From: Limnoperna fortunei
Lineage: Eukaryota; Mollusca; Bivalvia; Mytilida; Modiolidae
NCBI GenBank assembly: GCA_944474755.1
Contig: OX104115.1
Coordinates: 73,198,993 to 73,262,992, forward strand
DNA: 64,000 bases
Direction of reading: 5' to 3'
This document shows positions 1 to 13,600 of this stretch, in pieces. A model generated the notes under the pieces. It ran no database searches. It was not told the DNA's origin and saw only the letters and a list, made by a program, of their open reading frames with translations. Both the position numbers and the translations under genes were made by a program. Position 1 is the stretch's first letter; every line of letters starts with the position of its first letter.

Positions 1-90
1 TTAAATATTGTTTGGGTTTGAGCGCCACTGATGAGCCTTAATTAGTCGTAGTAAAGTCTACTAACCTTCGTATCTTTGATGGCATTTTAT
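1..90 (+). repeat. PLE-associated repeat fragment with decayed hammerhead-like core
   Basis: The segment carries 'gcgccactgatgag', the 5' half of the hammerhead-like motif that is better preserved at 43,741. The expected 'gaaac...gtc' half is lost. The downstream 'atctttgatggca' resembles the usual continuation of this bivalve repeat. It is a truncated relic that may run off the left edge of the window. Confidence 0.55.
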
Positions 91-635
91 ATATTATGGG
101 AACAACTTTCAGTACCTTTTTTTGATTACTTTCGTATTATAATGTAAACATCTTTTACGCCAACTATTACTGCAATTTATCATTTTAGTCTTGTGTAATG
201 TACAGAATTTTTTATAATTATAATTTCATCAAAAATTGAAAGTTTATTATATTTACCACACCAGACGCGCTTTTCCTCTAATTCAAACCGATCTGTTGCG
301 CTTAAACCCAATTTATTTAAAATCCAAAACGTAACATCTATTTCGGATACAGCCAACTACACCTTGCGAATAGAAAAGCCCTTTAAATTCAAAGTGTTAT
401 CGTAAACGTTGTACGAAACGATCTATCATGAAATAAACCATTCATTGTAAGCTAACGCTAACGGAAACCATAAGATAGAATAAAATATAAACGTTATTAT
501 CATTTACAAACGTTATATGCATGATGTAAAACCGATGCATGAACGTTGTACGAACGATAAATGATCGTTAACTTATACATGTACGTTCCGGGAACTGTAC
601 GCTTAAATATAGGTAGACTTTTCGCATTCTTAATA
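91..635. other. AT-rich intergenic DNA, nothing recognised
   Basis: No ORF of note and no repeat recognised on either strand. Confidence 0.5.
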
Positions 636-842
636 TGACAATGAATAACTTTACGGGTGTTTATTTAAAAAAACGCACTGCTTACTTGTCCAGAGCACCT
701 GAATGCACCCATGATTATATATGAGGTTCAGGCTTTTTCTTGTTTTCCTATTTGTCTTCTTTTTTTGTCTAAATCCGGATTTATTATTGCCATTTTACTC
801 TTGGCTTTTGTTGATCGGTTCTTTTCCTTGCTTTTTTTCTTA
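636..842 (+). repeat. Relic of the PLE (YIDD lineage) 3' tail
   Basis: The stretch aligns by eye with the 3' untranslated tails of the reverse-transcriptase elements at 10,640-10,885 (+) and 41,230-41,470 (-). Shared landmarks in order are 'acaatga.taact', 'actgcttact.gtcc', 'gcacccatg', 'atccggattt' and a T-rich end. There is no coding part; it is a heavily diverged 5'-truncated copy. Confidence 0.6.
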
Positions 843-1424
843 AAGATACCATTAATAATTGTGCTAAAGGGTTCGCAATATAAATAATTGTCATATTATG
901 TGATTTATGTGTATTTCAACTTAGTTAAGGACGTTGGTGACCATACGGGTTACGTGTAAAATCAGAGGTTTGTCATTACAAAAAAATACGGGACAAACCC
1001 GTAATTATATACACGATGTTAACAGCAAATTAGTTAAATGCCGTGTTTCGCCATCACTGTCACTTTCGAAAAAAGAACAATTGAAACTAAAAACGAACTC
1101 TAAGTTTATGTCACGCTGAAGCGAGTAAATTATTCGATTTCCCTACAAAATTTAATACATTTTTGTGTATTGAAAATTATCTGACTTGATATCCAGCCTT
1201 AACTGGTTATCAATCCACTATATCAGCTATGTGCATAACATTGAAGTAAACTGTTATTCATACGTGAATGGAAAAGAAACCAGATGGATAAACTGTTCTT
1301 GTTTTTGTTTTTGTAATAGACGATTGGAAATATGCACCGGTAATGTAAGTGTCATTATTAATTAACTACTATAATATTCGCTTAAATAACAGTTAAACTG
1401 CCAATATGATATATTTTGCTGAAC
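843..1424. other. AT-rich intergenic DNA, nothing recognised
   Basis: Only a 61-codon ORF without recognisable motifs lies here. Confidence 0.45.
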
Positions 1425-1545
1425 CAGTCCAATACGGACTTAACTAGTCCAATATTGGTATTGGCCTGATTCGTCCTGTATAGGCCCAGTTCGTCCTGTA
1501 TTGGCCTAATTCCAACCTGTATTGGCCTGAGAGATTTGGACTAGT
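1425..1545. repeat. Short imperfect tandem repeat (about 20-21 bp unit)
   Basis: Successive units resemble 'tattggcctgattcgtcctg', with at least four diverged copies. The 'attggccta' word recurs in the adjacent foldback repeat, so the two probably belong to one composite element. Confidence 0.6.
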
Positions 1546-1560
1546 TAATTAATAAATATA

Positions 1561-1696
1561 TCATTACGTGATGATTTCTCTATTGGCCTAGTTATTGGTC
1601 CTTTGGCCAGCTGTATTGTCCTTCGGCTGCGACTCAGGCCAATACAGCATGCATTAGACCAATAACTAGGCCAATACAGAAATCATCACGTAATAA
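1561..1696. repeat. Foldback (inverted) repeat, MITE-like
   Basis: The arm at 1563-1600 begins 'attacgtgatgatttct' and includes 'ggcctagttattggtc'. Its reverse complement lies at 1657-1694. About 56 bp of partly self-complementary sequence separates the arms, so the whole could form a long hairpin. No coding content. Confidence 0.8.
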
Positions 1697-3070
1697 TATC
1701 ATAGTAATACACAAATTATGCATGTGTATTTTGTTATCACGAATTTATTTCTAATAATAGGTAATAATAGGTAAAAATATTGATTGTTCTGGATTTGTCG
1801 AAATTCGTTACACATATTATAACGATTTTTTATTTTGTATTACAGTCTCTGTAACGTATAACTTAACAAAACATACGACGAATGAACGACGTACGCACGA
1901 TGAACGGACGATATACGAACGTCGTGTGCACGATATAAGAAAATTATACGAACAGCACAAGGAAGATGTATTATGAAAACATTTAGACGATTTCATTAAG
2001 CGTTATCGTATTGGAACATAGTTTCATATATCATATGATACTTCGTATTTTGCAGAGTTTCGTTTTTTGTTTCCTTGACCGTCAATACGTGTTTCAATCG
2101 ATGGCATTTCTTACATATGAAAGGGTTTTACAGCATATTTAGTTAAACATGAAGGCATGTTTTCAAATGTATTAGGTTATAATAAATAATAGGCATGCAC
2201 AATTGTTTGTCAAAATTTTAATTTACATTTCTCGCTATCTATTTTATATTAAATTAAATTTTAAGTTGCATACTGACACCTCTATGTCATAACATCGTAT
2301 TTAAGAAATCATTACTTATGCCTTTTCTACATTTCTACAAGTATATTTGTCTGCAAACACGGACAAAGGTAAAAATTAAGATAACATCGCCAATGTATTT
2401 TGTTCTGTCAAAAACTCTTAATGGTTTTATTCAGTTCTACATGCATTACGAATTTTGATGTGAATTATTTTAATTATTCTTAGGTATTATAATTATAATA
2501 TTTAAAAAAAATAAAGTCTTATCTGCATCTACTGTTATTTAAAGAGATCAGATAATGCAGTGTACATGATAAAATTATGCATGTCTACTGGACTCTACCC
2601 GATTTTAAGAATGACATGTTGTTAATTAAATTACAGATAATTGTCAGCAACATGCGCGCCACTAACCCAGGTACATGTGTATTAAACATTTGGCGACATT
2701 ATTCGGGTTTTTTCGGCGATAATCTATAAGGTTTAATACTGTGTAATTCTATTGTGAATGTACATTTATGGACTTAAGGATTATATTTTATAACATAAAG
2801 TTAACTTTTGCAAATTTAAACAATCAATTGTCAAGGGACATTTTTCTAAGTGTCGATATTAGAGAAAGGCAAGTGCCACATATAGACCAGTTGGTTTTGA
2901 ACAAGTAACCGCTACACTTTACGGCATGAAACTGATTCGAGTGCGCCGTTGATCTTACAAAATGTCAGGCACAAGATAATAAGCGAGAATTAAACTCATT
3001 TAAGAATTAGTAGCAAATGGGAATAATTTAATTAGAATAAAAGGTCAAAGTCGAACGCAACCTGATGTCT
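1697..3070. other. AT-rich intergenic DNA, nothing recognised
   Basis: No gene, RNA or repeat could be supported here. Confidence 0.45.
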
Positions 3071-3327
3071 GTTTGTTTGATGGTGTTTAACGCCACTTTC
3101 AGCAATTTTCCAGCTATATCATGGCGTCCAGTTTTTATTGGGGGAGGAAGCCGGAGTACCCGGAGAAAACCCCGACCTGCGGTAGGAAAACTGGCAATCC
3201 TTGTCAATTAAGATTGGAGTCGAGTACACCCTGCCTGCAGTGAGAATCGAACCCGCAATCCTAGTGTTGACAGACCACGTGATCAATAGTAGACGAACTA
3301 CCTTGACCACTCGGCCACCGAGGCCCC
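3071..3327 (-). repeat. tRNA-derived SINE, family A, copy 1
   Basis: On the minus strand it begins 'ggggcctcggtggccgag' with a pol III A-box-like 'tggccgagtgg' and a B-box-like 'gggttcgattc'. A central domain follows with 'cgggtactccggcttcc', then the tail 'gtggcgttaaacacca'. A 12-bp direct repeat 'acctgatgtctg' flanks it at 3060-3071 and 3329-3340, as expected for target-primed insertion. The tRNA head looks Ser/Leu-like; the central domain resembles the Meta-type SINE domain from memory (unverified). Confidence 0.9.
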
Positions 3328-3340
3328 TACCTGATGTCTG

Positions 3341-3802
3341 ACAAGAACTCGAAAAAGGGTTTGCTGACTTAATAACATGTCTAGCTGTTTCGGATATAAC
3401 AAGGTCAGATAACGTTTTTATCAATACAGATAGTTTTAATTTTGCACTGTCTACATACGTTTTCTTTACAGAACTTATACTCTGGTTGTCTGTTGAAATG
3501 CGTGATATATCTCAAGGTTACCCTTTTAAAATCATTAGCCATGAAAAAGAAAACAACCATGATGTTTTTGAATAAATGTTTATGATCAACTTAAAATAGT
3601 CACTCAAGCGTAAAACGCGGTCGTCTTAAGCAAATGTTTACAACAATTATGAACTGTGTGAAAATATATTGCTGAATATTTTCACAGTTAATGATTTTCA
3701 TATGATAAGGTTGCTTTAACAAAGAATTACGCTTCGCGGCAGATTACAATTCAACCATACTATGGGCTCGTCAACATAAAGAGTTGTTAATATCATCTTT
3801 TA
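3341..3802. other. Intergenic DNA between two SINEs, nothing recognised
   Basis: No ORF or structural RNA could be supported. Confidence 0.45.
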
Positions 3803-3816
3803 ATAAAACAATTTCC

Positions 3817-4078
3817 GGGGCCTCGGTGGCCGAGTGGTCAAGGTAGTTCGTCTACTATTGATCACGTGGTCTGTCAACACTGCGATTGCGGGTTCGATTC
3901 TCACTGCCGGCAGGGTGTACTCGACTCCAATCTTAATTGACAAGGATTGCCAGTTTTCCTACCGCAGGTCGGGGGTTTTCTCCGGGTACTCCGGCTTCCT
4001 CCCCCAATAAAAAACTGGACGCCATGATATAGCTGAAAAATTGCTGAAAGTGGCGTTAAACACCATCAAACAACAAAC
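3817..4078 (+). repeat. tRNA-derived SINE, family A, copy 2 (well preserved)
   Basis: Full-length copy in opposite orientation to copy 1. The A-box-like 'tggccgagtgg' is at 3827-3837 and the B-box-like 'gggttcgattc' at 3890-3900. The body carries 'ctccgggtactccggc', and the tail ends 'ggcgttaaacaccatc' plus a CAAA-type end. A perfect 14-bp target-site duplication 'ataaaacaatttcc' lies at 3803-3816 and 4079-4092, suggesting a relatively young insertion. Confidence 0.93.
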
Positions 4079-4092
4079 ATAAAACAATTTCC

Positions 4093-7000
4093 CGTCTATT
4101 TCGTTGCTGTATTCCATTTGAAAACTGATTTTGATGAGAAATCTTCTTTAAATCATTTACAGTTTCTAAATTTGACAAACTTGTGTGCATTATTAGGTGT
4201 ATTAGAACGTACAAATCCCATAAAAAGTCAGAGACGGGTATTTTATAATCACATTGATCAATTGTCCAATTAACTACGTAATTATACCTGTACATGCTCA
4301 CTAGGACAATGTCAATGGTGTATGGAATACACTAAAAACTAAAACAAATATCTAATTATCTAAAACCTTTATATAAATTTATACATTTATATGCATTAAC
4401 TATCAAAGATAATACTATTTTTGAAACTATTTTGACCGACGATTAAATTACATTTAACATTATGTGAACAAATGTTAGTTCATTTTTATTTATTACTTAT
4501 TATAATGTATATTATATGTTTGTGTTATAACGGTAGTCGCCTGTTATATACTCAAAGTCAACGAGTACTGCAGTTGACTTAATCGCTTGAATGGCTTAAT
4601 GTTTTATCCTATATTTGAAAGTAATGCTGGGTTTCAGTTTAGTGATGTTAAAATATTATCAAAATTGATGCGACTATGGTATCAGCATTAAGACGTGATA
4701 TCAAGAGCAACCCCCACTCGCAATTCTTATCCACGTGATATCAACGTGCTCTAGCGGGTTAAATATCTTCTAAAACGTACATACAAACATTAAAAGATCT
4801 TGAGGTAAAAACAACAGTTTAACATTTCTGCACAAGTATAGCTTTGTTGTCGAAATGTAATTATAGCGTAAATCACTCACTCGACGTCCGTTTCAGTACA
4901 TTCTACTGATATTTTAATTATCAAAATCAAAATCTGCTTAACTGTGGGTAAACAACTATCTATAACCGTATATATATTAAGTAATCATTGAAATAGGATT
5001 CTGCATTCGTGGATGCAGTATATCCAGTGTTAAGCAAATCTGAAATCCGCTTTCATTTAATACTGTTTCTTTTTCTGTTGGTGTTATTACTGGCGGTATT
5101 ATTGCCATATTATTATTACCCGAGGACCTGACGATTTGCTCAAGCCTAACACTGGTCACTCTGTACAGGCGTCAAAGAATTTGAATGGTTTAACCTTACC
5201 TGCATTCAATTTGCTTATAACCCCCTTGGCCGCCTCGTCTACAGTAAATTGGAATTCTCTGCTGGTCTAAATCAGCAAGACTATGTGGGAGCGTGTTGAA
5301 CTGTCCTTGGGGAGGTGTATCAAAATGTCTAGATGGATGATAACAAACTATCTACCTTTACCTTATCCTTTATACTGTTTACTTCTATTACTCTTGGTTT
5401 CTGATGTTCCCGCCTTTGCATTATATTGTTTTGACATCTATAGCTATTCTAAGTTGATTCAAATCCTGTATTGTTTCAAACTTGTGTCCACTCCTTTCTA
5501 AGGCCGGTCCACAACATAGAATATAACATACAGTTCATCTCTCTATGACTAACCATACTCTGCTCTGTATTCCTATTATGTCTTGTAATATATTACTCCA
5601 CCTCTCTTTTTATGCACTTAAAATTCGTGAAGTAACTGTTGGTTATCATCCACACAGCAATGTGTTCACATACTTATAACTTCGACGTCAAATGCACAGC
5701 GATGTCTGAAAACAACTGTATAGACATCATTGTACATTTTTATTACCTTGTTGAAGTTTTGACTAAACTTTGGGTGGTTGTAAGTCAAATATGTATGTTT
5801 ATTTGTAGTAACTTTAATGTATCATAAGTTCCATTTTTTATATTACATCATATTGAACTAAATGTCGACCAACCATGCTAAGCATGTATTTGAACTTCTT
5901 TGGAGAAGCCATTTGGGACCCTAACTTAGTCAAGAAAACCACAATAATATTCATGATAGTCCAAATAAATATTGTTCAAAAATGTGAAAATGATGTGACT
6001 ATGTAAGGTATTTAAACTGCAGTTTATGGAAAATATGACGCATATGCATGTCATACATATAGTCAAAATTTATAATGTATTTATTATTCATATTTCCAAA
6101 CAAATAAATTCTCACATATTTTTATATGTCAAAAAATAAAAAAACGAATTGAGGTATTACATTGACCCTCAAACTTAGACGAATTCCAAAAATTGGATAT
6201 AGTTGTATATTTTCACATATATCTGTGCCAATATATCATACCCAGTACCAATATGTCATACATCAACCATACTTTGAATTTTTCTGAAAATAAATCTGTT
6301 TCTAAAATAGAGTTATTAGTTCACGACACGCGTATCCCTTACACAAAACAACACCCTTTGTGTAATTCACAGTAATATCTTGCTAACATTTAACTATATC
6401 AATTATTTGAGTCATCCGACTATAAACTGTAGAGCGTTCTTCATACATGAATGGAAAACAAACCAGATGTAATAATTGTTTTGTTAATATTTGATACGAT
6501 TGGAAATATGCAACGATCATGTAAGTATCCGCTATAGTAATATTATAATTATGTCTATGTTGTGACAGATTTATTTGTTTTTTAAATTTAACTATATTTT
6601 GTCTATGGATTTAGGACATATATGGTATGCAAAAGAATTGTCATTTTCTGTACCTTGCAAAAATGCTATGACTTTATTTGAACTAAAATATAACTGGAGC
6701 GATTACAATTTTGACATTCCATAGTAATATCTATATTCTGATAATTTTTTCAATGAATTCATTAGTTTCCTCTGCTCTGTATTCTTCAGAACAATGTCAT
6801 AGACACGGTCGATTTCATGCGTCTAGGTGTATGTTAATATTCTCTATTACGTATTGGTATCTTCTCATCTTCTCGTATTATCTGCAAGAACTTTGGTTTT
6901 GCAAAAACATTTCGTTTAATATGCTTGTTACCATGAGCTAACTCAGATATCATTCTTTTGCATAGATATTATTCGCGAAATAGCAAATTAACTTATATTA

Positions 7001-7533
7001 TTTACCAATATTTGTTTTGGAAAACGATAACACCGAAGACCAAAATCATTTGACATATTCAACAAAGTGCTTTGGACTGATATATGATATAACTTTGTAC
7101 GTATATTAACACTACTGAGTTTTCGAATAAATTAACAAGGTATAGACCTAACCGCAATATTATGCTATGTTTCCATTGAACTATTATGATATAAGGGACC
7201 TTAGTCGAAAAATTTAACAATTGAGCTTTTGCAGAATTATGCTCCTGATACATTGAAATAATCAAGTCAAAAGTTGTATGTTATTATTAAAGCTAGAATC
7301 CGTAAATTATATGAAATCGGCAATCAATATTACCTGACGTTGAATACGAGTAAAAAAAAATTGTCTTTAGATTGTCATGTTTTTCTTTATTCTAGTAAGT
7401 AAAAAAGTGGCGCTTATAAATCAAGATGTCTATTGAATAGGAGATACATGTTTATTAGTTTCGCTTGGTATATGAAGCATCATATATAAAAAATCATAAC
7501 TTCATACCTGCTGTACATCATTAACAGCTCAAT
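4093..7533. other. Intergenic region upstream of the SLC5 gene
   Basis: About 3.4 kb of AT-rich DNA with scattered ORFs of 60-81 codons that show no domain, no homology to neighbours and no splice context. No convincing promoter element was identified. The 5' untranslated exons of the SLC5 gene could lie here but cannot be defined from sequence alone. Confidence 0.4.
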
Positions 7534-7611
7534 ATGGCTGAGACTCTGGCTACTTGGGACTTTGCAGTTTTAGCAGTATACTTCGGCGTTGTAGTTGTTG
7601 TTGGAATTTGG
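7534..7611 (+). CDS. SLC5 exon 1 (residues 1-26)
   Basis: Starts at the ATG and ends phase 0 before 'gtaatt'. It encodes the extracellular N-terminus and the first hydrophobic helix ([19 protein letters not shown]), as in other SLC5 proteins. The following intron is the longest of the gene (4,930 bp). Confidence 0.88.
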
Positions 7612-10600
7612 GTAATTAGTAGTTAAATTTTATTGCAATTGTTTTAATAAATGGCAATTGTTTTCAATTTAACATAATCTAAAAATGACTTTCCTTATTT
7701 TATTATAGACTAGATATAACTAATATACACAGGTCTACAAATTAAACACAGCATTGTTAGACAATTATGTCTAGCTTACGAAAACGTTGTATAAAAATAT
7801 AGTTTTTAACATATGTAAATTACGTTGTAGACGCATCAAGCAATCAGTATTTTAAAACATTGTAGAGAAAAAACTAATTAACACATAATACGTCAACTGA
7901 AGCTGAGGTAAGAGGATATATTTAAAGTAAGAAACTGTGTCTGCCATCAAGACAAAACGTAGTAGCAGATATAGACGGGGAATTTTCGTGTAGGTTGTAG
8001 TGCAGTGACACTTTTCAACATTATAAAAGCTATCATTAACGTGCGAGAGATTGATGCAACTTCCACGACCATGCCTTTCGCATTCTAATCTGGGTATGTA
8101 TATCGAACCGACTACATATCAAGTGTGATATTAATATTCAATGAAATCGATTGTATTTATTAACCGGGTGCATATATCAAAAGGAACAAATCTTCATATG
8201 TAGAGTACAGAAGAATAAATATTGTAAAAAGTGGTTAAGGTATTCACTTACTATTTATCACGTGCCTGATATTACTGAAGTTGTGTGTTCGAACTTGCCT
8301 GTGGGCATGGTTGTGTTCGACTTTATCTTTAAGTGACAAGGATTGCAAGTTTTCCTAGTGTTTGACTTTTTTCCCAATAACAACTGGACGTCATGATATA
8401 GCTAGACAATTGCTGCAAATGGCTTTTAACCCCAATTAAAAACACACCGAAGGACTAAATGACAAGCTGACAAAAACCCAGATACATAAGCTTACAAACA
8501 ATAATACACACATTACAAAGTCATCACTTTAGAATGATGTTTATATCAAAATCTTAAAATTCGAAAAGTTATCTATTTATTTCTGAGGAACGTATGTAGG
8601 GTCTTTTGCGGTCAAACAAAAATAAGTGGACTGGCGCATCCATTGTCTTACATACGAATTGAGTAACGGCTTGACAATTTCTTGTAACAAAAGCTCCTTA
8701 GTTTATACTGAGTTATCATTTTTGTCAGGCATTTCAAATCTGTAAAGGCATACATATTATCTGTAATTTTGAGTTTGACCCCGTGATGAATATTACTGAA
8801 AACTTTGTTGTCAATACACGTATTATCGTTGGTCTCTGGATGGATTTTTATAAATTGTGTTAGCTTAAAATCTTAATCTTAAAATTTGAATTAAAACATG
8901 CCAAAATCAACAACTTACATCAAAAGAAAATAGTTATAGCCCGGATATAATTTGTTACGAACGGACGGACGAATGCACGGACTGATCACCTTAGGGCCTT
9001 ATGGTGGGGCCCGAATACAAATCAGTTATCTAATCAAATCTAAATACAAAAGTCTCTAATTTGGAATGCAGGTCAAAGATTTATATTGTCTTAAGTGCTA
9101 CGTATTACGTGCGTTGGTTATTAATATTTTTGTGGTTTTCATCTTTACCTCGTTCATTCTAACTATGCGTTCTGTAGGGTTATCTTGATATTACATTATC
9201 TCATTTATATTATGTTGTTTTATCGTTACATTATTTTTAGTATCTGTTATAAATTATAGTACTTGTTCACACTATCAAATCAAATGTTCAATAGTTTTTA
9301 TATAAGTTTTGCAAAAGTACAGTCTGAGGCATCAGTTATTTTGGTTTTATGTTGGAATTTATTCGTTGCAATGATTCTATGAATGTATCTATACTGTAGC
9401 TAAATAATTGTGTGTTATTGGTCAACATAAATGGCAATTTGAAAACAAATTATTCCAGTATTGTTTATTAAAATTTACGATGTCACGCCATTTAATTTTT
9501 TCATTTGGAATATTCAGATTTCTATTTTGATTTTAGTACATATCTGTAGAACATTTTTTATTTGGAAATAACCCTTGACTATAATCGATAGGATAGATGG
9601 AATGATCAATTTATAATTTCCTTTTTTAAACAGTTTTTGCAGCTTGTGTTAAAGCTTGTGTCATATAATTAAACATCATTTATACCTATTATACCTATTT
9701 AAAAGTTTTGTTGAATCTGTTCTAAAGAGTTAGAAAATCCAAGTGTAGTTATTAAATCATTTATATACCTTTTACGCAGCTTAAAACCAGTCTTAAAAAG
9801 ATCTTTTAAAACGCTGCTTTTTCAAGAAAAACGGAAAGAGACGATATAAATACCTGGTAATTAGTCATGACAGAACTTTCTTCGTCATCAATGACTCCAA
9901 ATCTAATACAAAATATACTGAAGACCAAATCTGTCACATGTTAGATTTTCTGATTGACAACATATTCGTCATGTTGGGAGGACATGTTTTTCAACAGACT
10001 GTTGGTATTTCAATGGGTACTAATTGTGCTCCTCTCCTCGCCGACCTGTTTTGTACTCTTATGAGGCTGAGTTCCTAGAAGGCCTACTGAAGAAGAAAGA
10101 AAAGACTCTGGCCCAGACCTTTAATTTCACATTCCGCTATATTGATGATGTTTTGTCCCTCAACAATGCTAAATTTGGTGACTATTTACATTCAATCTAC
10201 CCTAGCGAGCTTGAAATTAAAGACACAACAAATACACTAAGGTCAACCTCTTACTTAGACCTACATCTAGAAATAGACTCAGGAAAACTACAAACTAGAC
10301 TCTACGACAAGGGTGATGACTTCAACTTTCCAACTGTCAACTTCACGTACATCGACAACAACATTCGAGCAGCTCCAGCGTATGGTGTGTACATTTCACA
10401 ACTTATACGTGATTCTAGATCCTGCGATCGTTATTCCGATTTTCTAGACCGATCACTGCTGTTGACTGCTAAACTACTCAAACAAAGGTTTGTTGTACCT
10501 AGGTTGATGTTATCTCTCCAGAAGTTCTATGGTCGGCACCACGACTTAATTGATCGTTATGGGAAATCAGTGTCTCAAATACGATCTGACATTTTCGCTG

Positions 10601-13600
10601 AGTCATAGGTAGTGTTTCCTATTCCTGGATTTGACTTTTCCCTAGACAAGACAATGAGTAACTCGACGGGTGTCTAATTAGAGGCAGGTACTGCTTACTC
10701 GTCCAAAGTACCTGAGTGCACCCATGGTTTTTATTGGGTTCGGGTTACTCTCTTTCAGTGTTTTATGTTTCGGTTTTTGTGTTGTGTTTGTCTATATCCG
10801 GATTTGTAACTGTCCCTTGGCTTTTGGCTCTTGTTGTTCGATCGGTTTTCTTTGCTATTTTCTTTTAATATATTACACACATTTTAATTTAAAAAAACTT
10901 GCTTGTTTCCTATTTGAACTAACTCATCCAAAGTGAGCTTAGTAAAAAATTGTTGTTTTCATTTGACATTTGTTACGATTTCAGAAAATTTATTTTTGAT
11001 TTCCATATGCAACTGTACTATATAGTTCATTTCATAGCTGAAGAATTGTGTACTTTTAATAGTAGAAATATGATTTGCTATTTACAGTTTGCTAGAAAGA
11101 TTCATCTGATACAATTACAAGTATTTTTAGCGCTTGGTTGAAAGAATATAGCTTAATCATTTTCGTACCCCTTTTCACTTTGAATACTGGCGAACCCCCG
11201 TATAAATTAATACAAAAAATCATTTACCTTTTTAAATAATTTCGTCCCTGGATTTGGTGACAAAATAATTCTTTACCTGATGCAACGAAATCTTTAATTT
11301 TTGTGATTTTATCCCAATAATTGGTATGTTGTTCTTCGTCTTTATTTTTTGTGTTTTCGTCCTAACATATGGTATGTTGTTCAGGTGCACATGCCGCCAA
11401 GACACATGGCAACCACCATAACTAAACACGTAAAATCCGTTAAATTAATTTAATACAACAGAATCAATTCTTTGCCTTTTTTTAAGTATTACGGAAATGA
11501 TGAACTCATGCCATCGTATGATTATTTTTGCTACAAATAGAGAATGTGACCACCAACAATGTGAATTTAAAACTTATTAAGTGATCCAAGTGAATCCAAA
11601 CATTGGACATGAGGCAGTGTATATCATCTATTACAAGGTTTGGTTGAAGACCATAAACACAGACATGACCTCCTTTCGTATCACAAAAAAGAAATGAAGA
11701 ATTAATCATGAACAATCATGAAAAATATCCAATTTCCTCCACTTTTTGAGGAAATAATGCACTAAGTAAACTTTTGTATTGGGTTGCGCACACTCAGAAC
11801 TGTATTACACTATGTGGAAAAATACATTTGTAATGCTAGAGACAAATGAGAACTAGTCATGCAATGGACACTAACCAGATAAGCGAATCACAATGTAATT
11901 CAGACAGTAACGTATGGCACGCGCTTCGCATAATCCTAGGATTGTGAACCATAATCTATGGTAATGGTCAGCAAACCATTAGTTACTTCGTGAGTACATT
12001 AATAAAAGCAGGCATTTTGTAGTGACTAGTGTGAATTCGAATTCTCTATCGACTTCGGCAGAACAGAGATAGCACCGATTTTGCTCAATTTTTCAAAAGT
12101 GTGCGCATCACATAATATAACATCAATCTTGTTTCTAGGGATGTTTTGTTGGAAGCCGGAGTACCTGGAGAAATCCTAAGACCCTCTGTCGAAAAACTGT
12201 CAATACTTATCAATTAAGGCATCCTCCGTGCTGACTGGCTGGTGAAGGGTCTTTATCGTGCAAGGCCCATAGAACTCTCCATAAACAATTGTTATAGGCA
12301 GGGTTTCCTAATTATAACTTAGCAAGTCTTACTTGAGGGTTTCCAATATCGGCAGCCATGTTGTTTATACGAAGAGAGATAACTATAATTGGTTATGCAT
12401 ATGTACATCGGACAAGAGTAAAAATATTTTTTTTAGTTTTTCTTTGTAATAGTACTTCTCATTCTTTTTGTTCTTATACAAATTTTTTAATTGTTCTTTA
12501 TTAATAACTGTTGCATATTACATGTACATGTATGTCCGTAGTCAACATGCAGACCAAACAGAGGAAATGTGACTGGATACTTTTTGGCCGGAAAGACTAT
12601 GCATTGGATACCAGTATGTTTTATTTTAGTAGAGTGCTGCTGTAAGAGAATGTATGTTCTTAAAGCAAAGTTCCAAATTCATAAGCTATCCAACTACAAA
12701 AACAAAGATAGGCCATGTCTTTAAAAAAAAATGTTAAAGAATGTATTGACAATTCTGTCAGTCAATTGGATTTGTTTAGTTTCATGATATTCAAAAAGCC
12801 TTTTACACAAACATTTTTCATGTTCACTATCCAGAGGATTTTGTCAAGTTATTTTATGTTATATATGCACTACAACTGCATGCTTTACATGTACACACTT
12901 TTTGTCGCACCGGAACAATTCCATATAATTCTAGCTTTTTATATTTAATAGCAATAGCAAAGAAAACAATTTATCCCATTATAAACAAATTCTAGAGTGC
13001 CAATTGGCATATTACAGTTTTTCATTATATGTAATAACCAATGAAACGAATTTTACCACCTCAATTTAAAACCTTACTTAAATCGGATTGGAAACAGAGA
13101 ATATCAAAGTTTTTTAACATAACAAAACAAACAAAGCTAAAAACAAACATACAACAGATCTACAAAATTAAATGGAACTATTTGCATTAACTTGACACTG
13201 TACGAATTCCAAAATCTTCAAACCAAATATATTTACTTAACATAGTAGAAATTATAAATTCTTCTACATATCAAACTAGTATTATTATACCAAATGTATT
13301 AAAATACATTTAATATTTAATATATGTTTAGATTGGAGCGTCAATTTATGCAAGCAACATTGGAGCTCCTGTGTTTATTGGTATGGCGGGATTAGCAGCC
13401 GCTTCAGGATTGGCTGTTACGATATATGAGTGGCATGTAAGTGATTGAATTTCGACTATAACAATTAATAATACTGTTTAATTTCAATCTGCATACTTGA
13501 GAATTTAATTTACAGTTATTATTATACACTTCATGTGTACCATTGGTTTTCTATTACGAGTCATTTTATAGACCTAGCAACTGTATAAAGCATCAAATGT

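Noticed and set aside
3817..3905. Possible genuine tRNA-Ser/Leu gene at the SINE head.
   Set aside because: The cloverleaf is incomplete, and the same head is followed by the same ~170-bp body in several copies, so it is a SINE promoter region.
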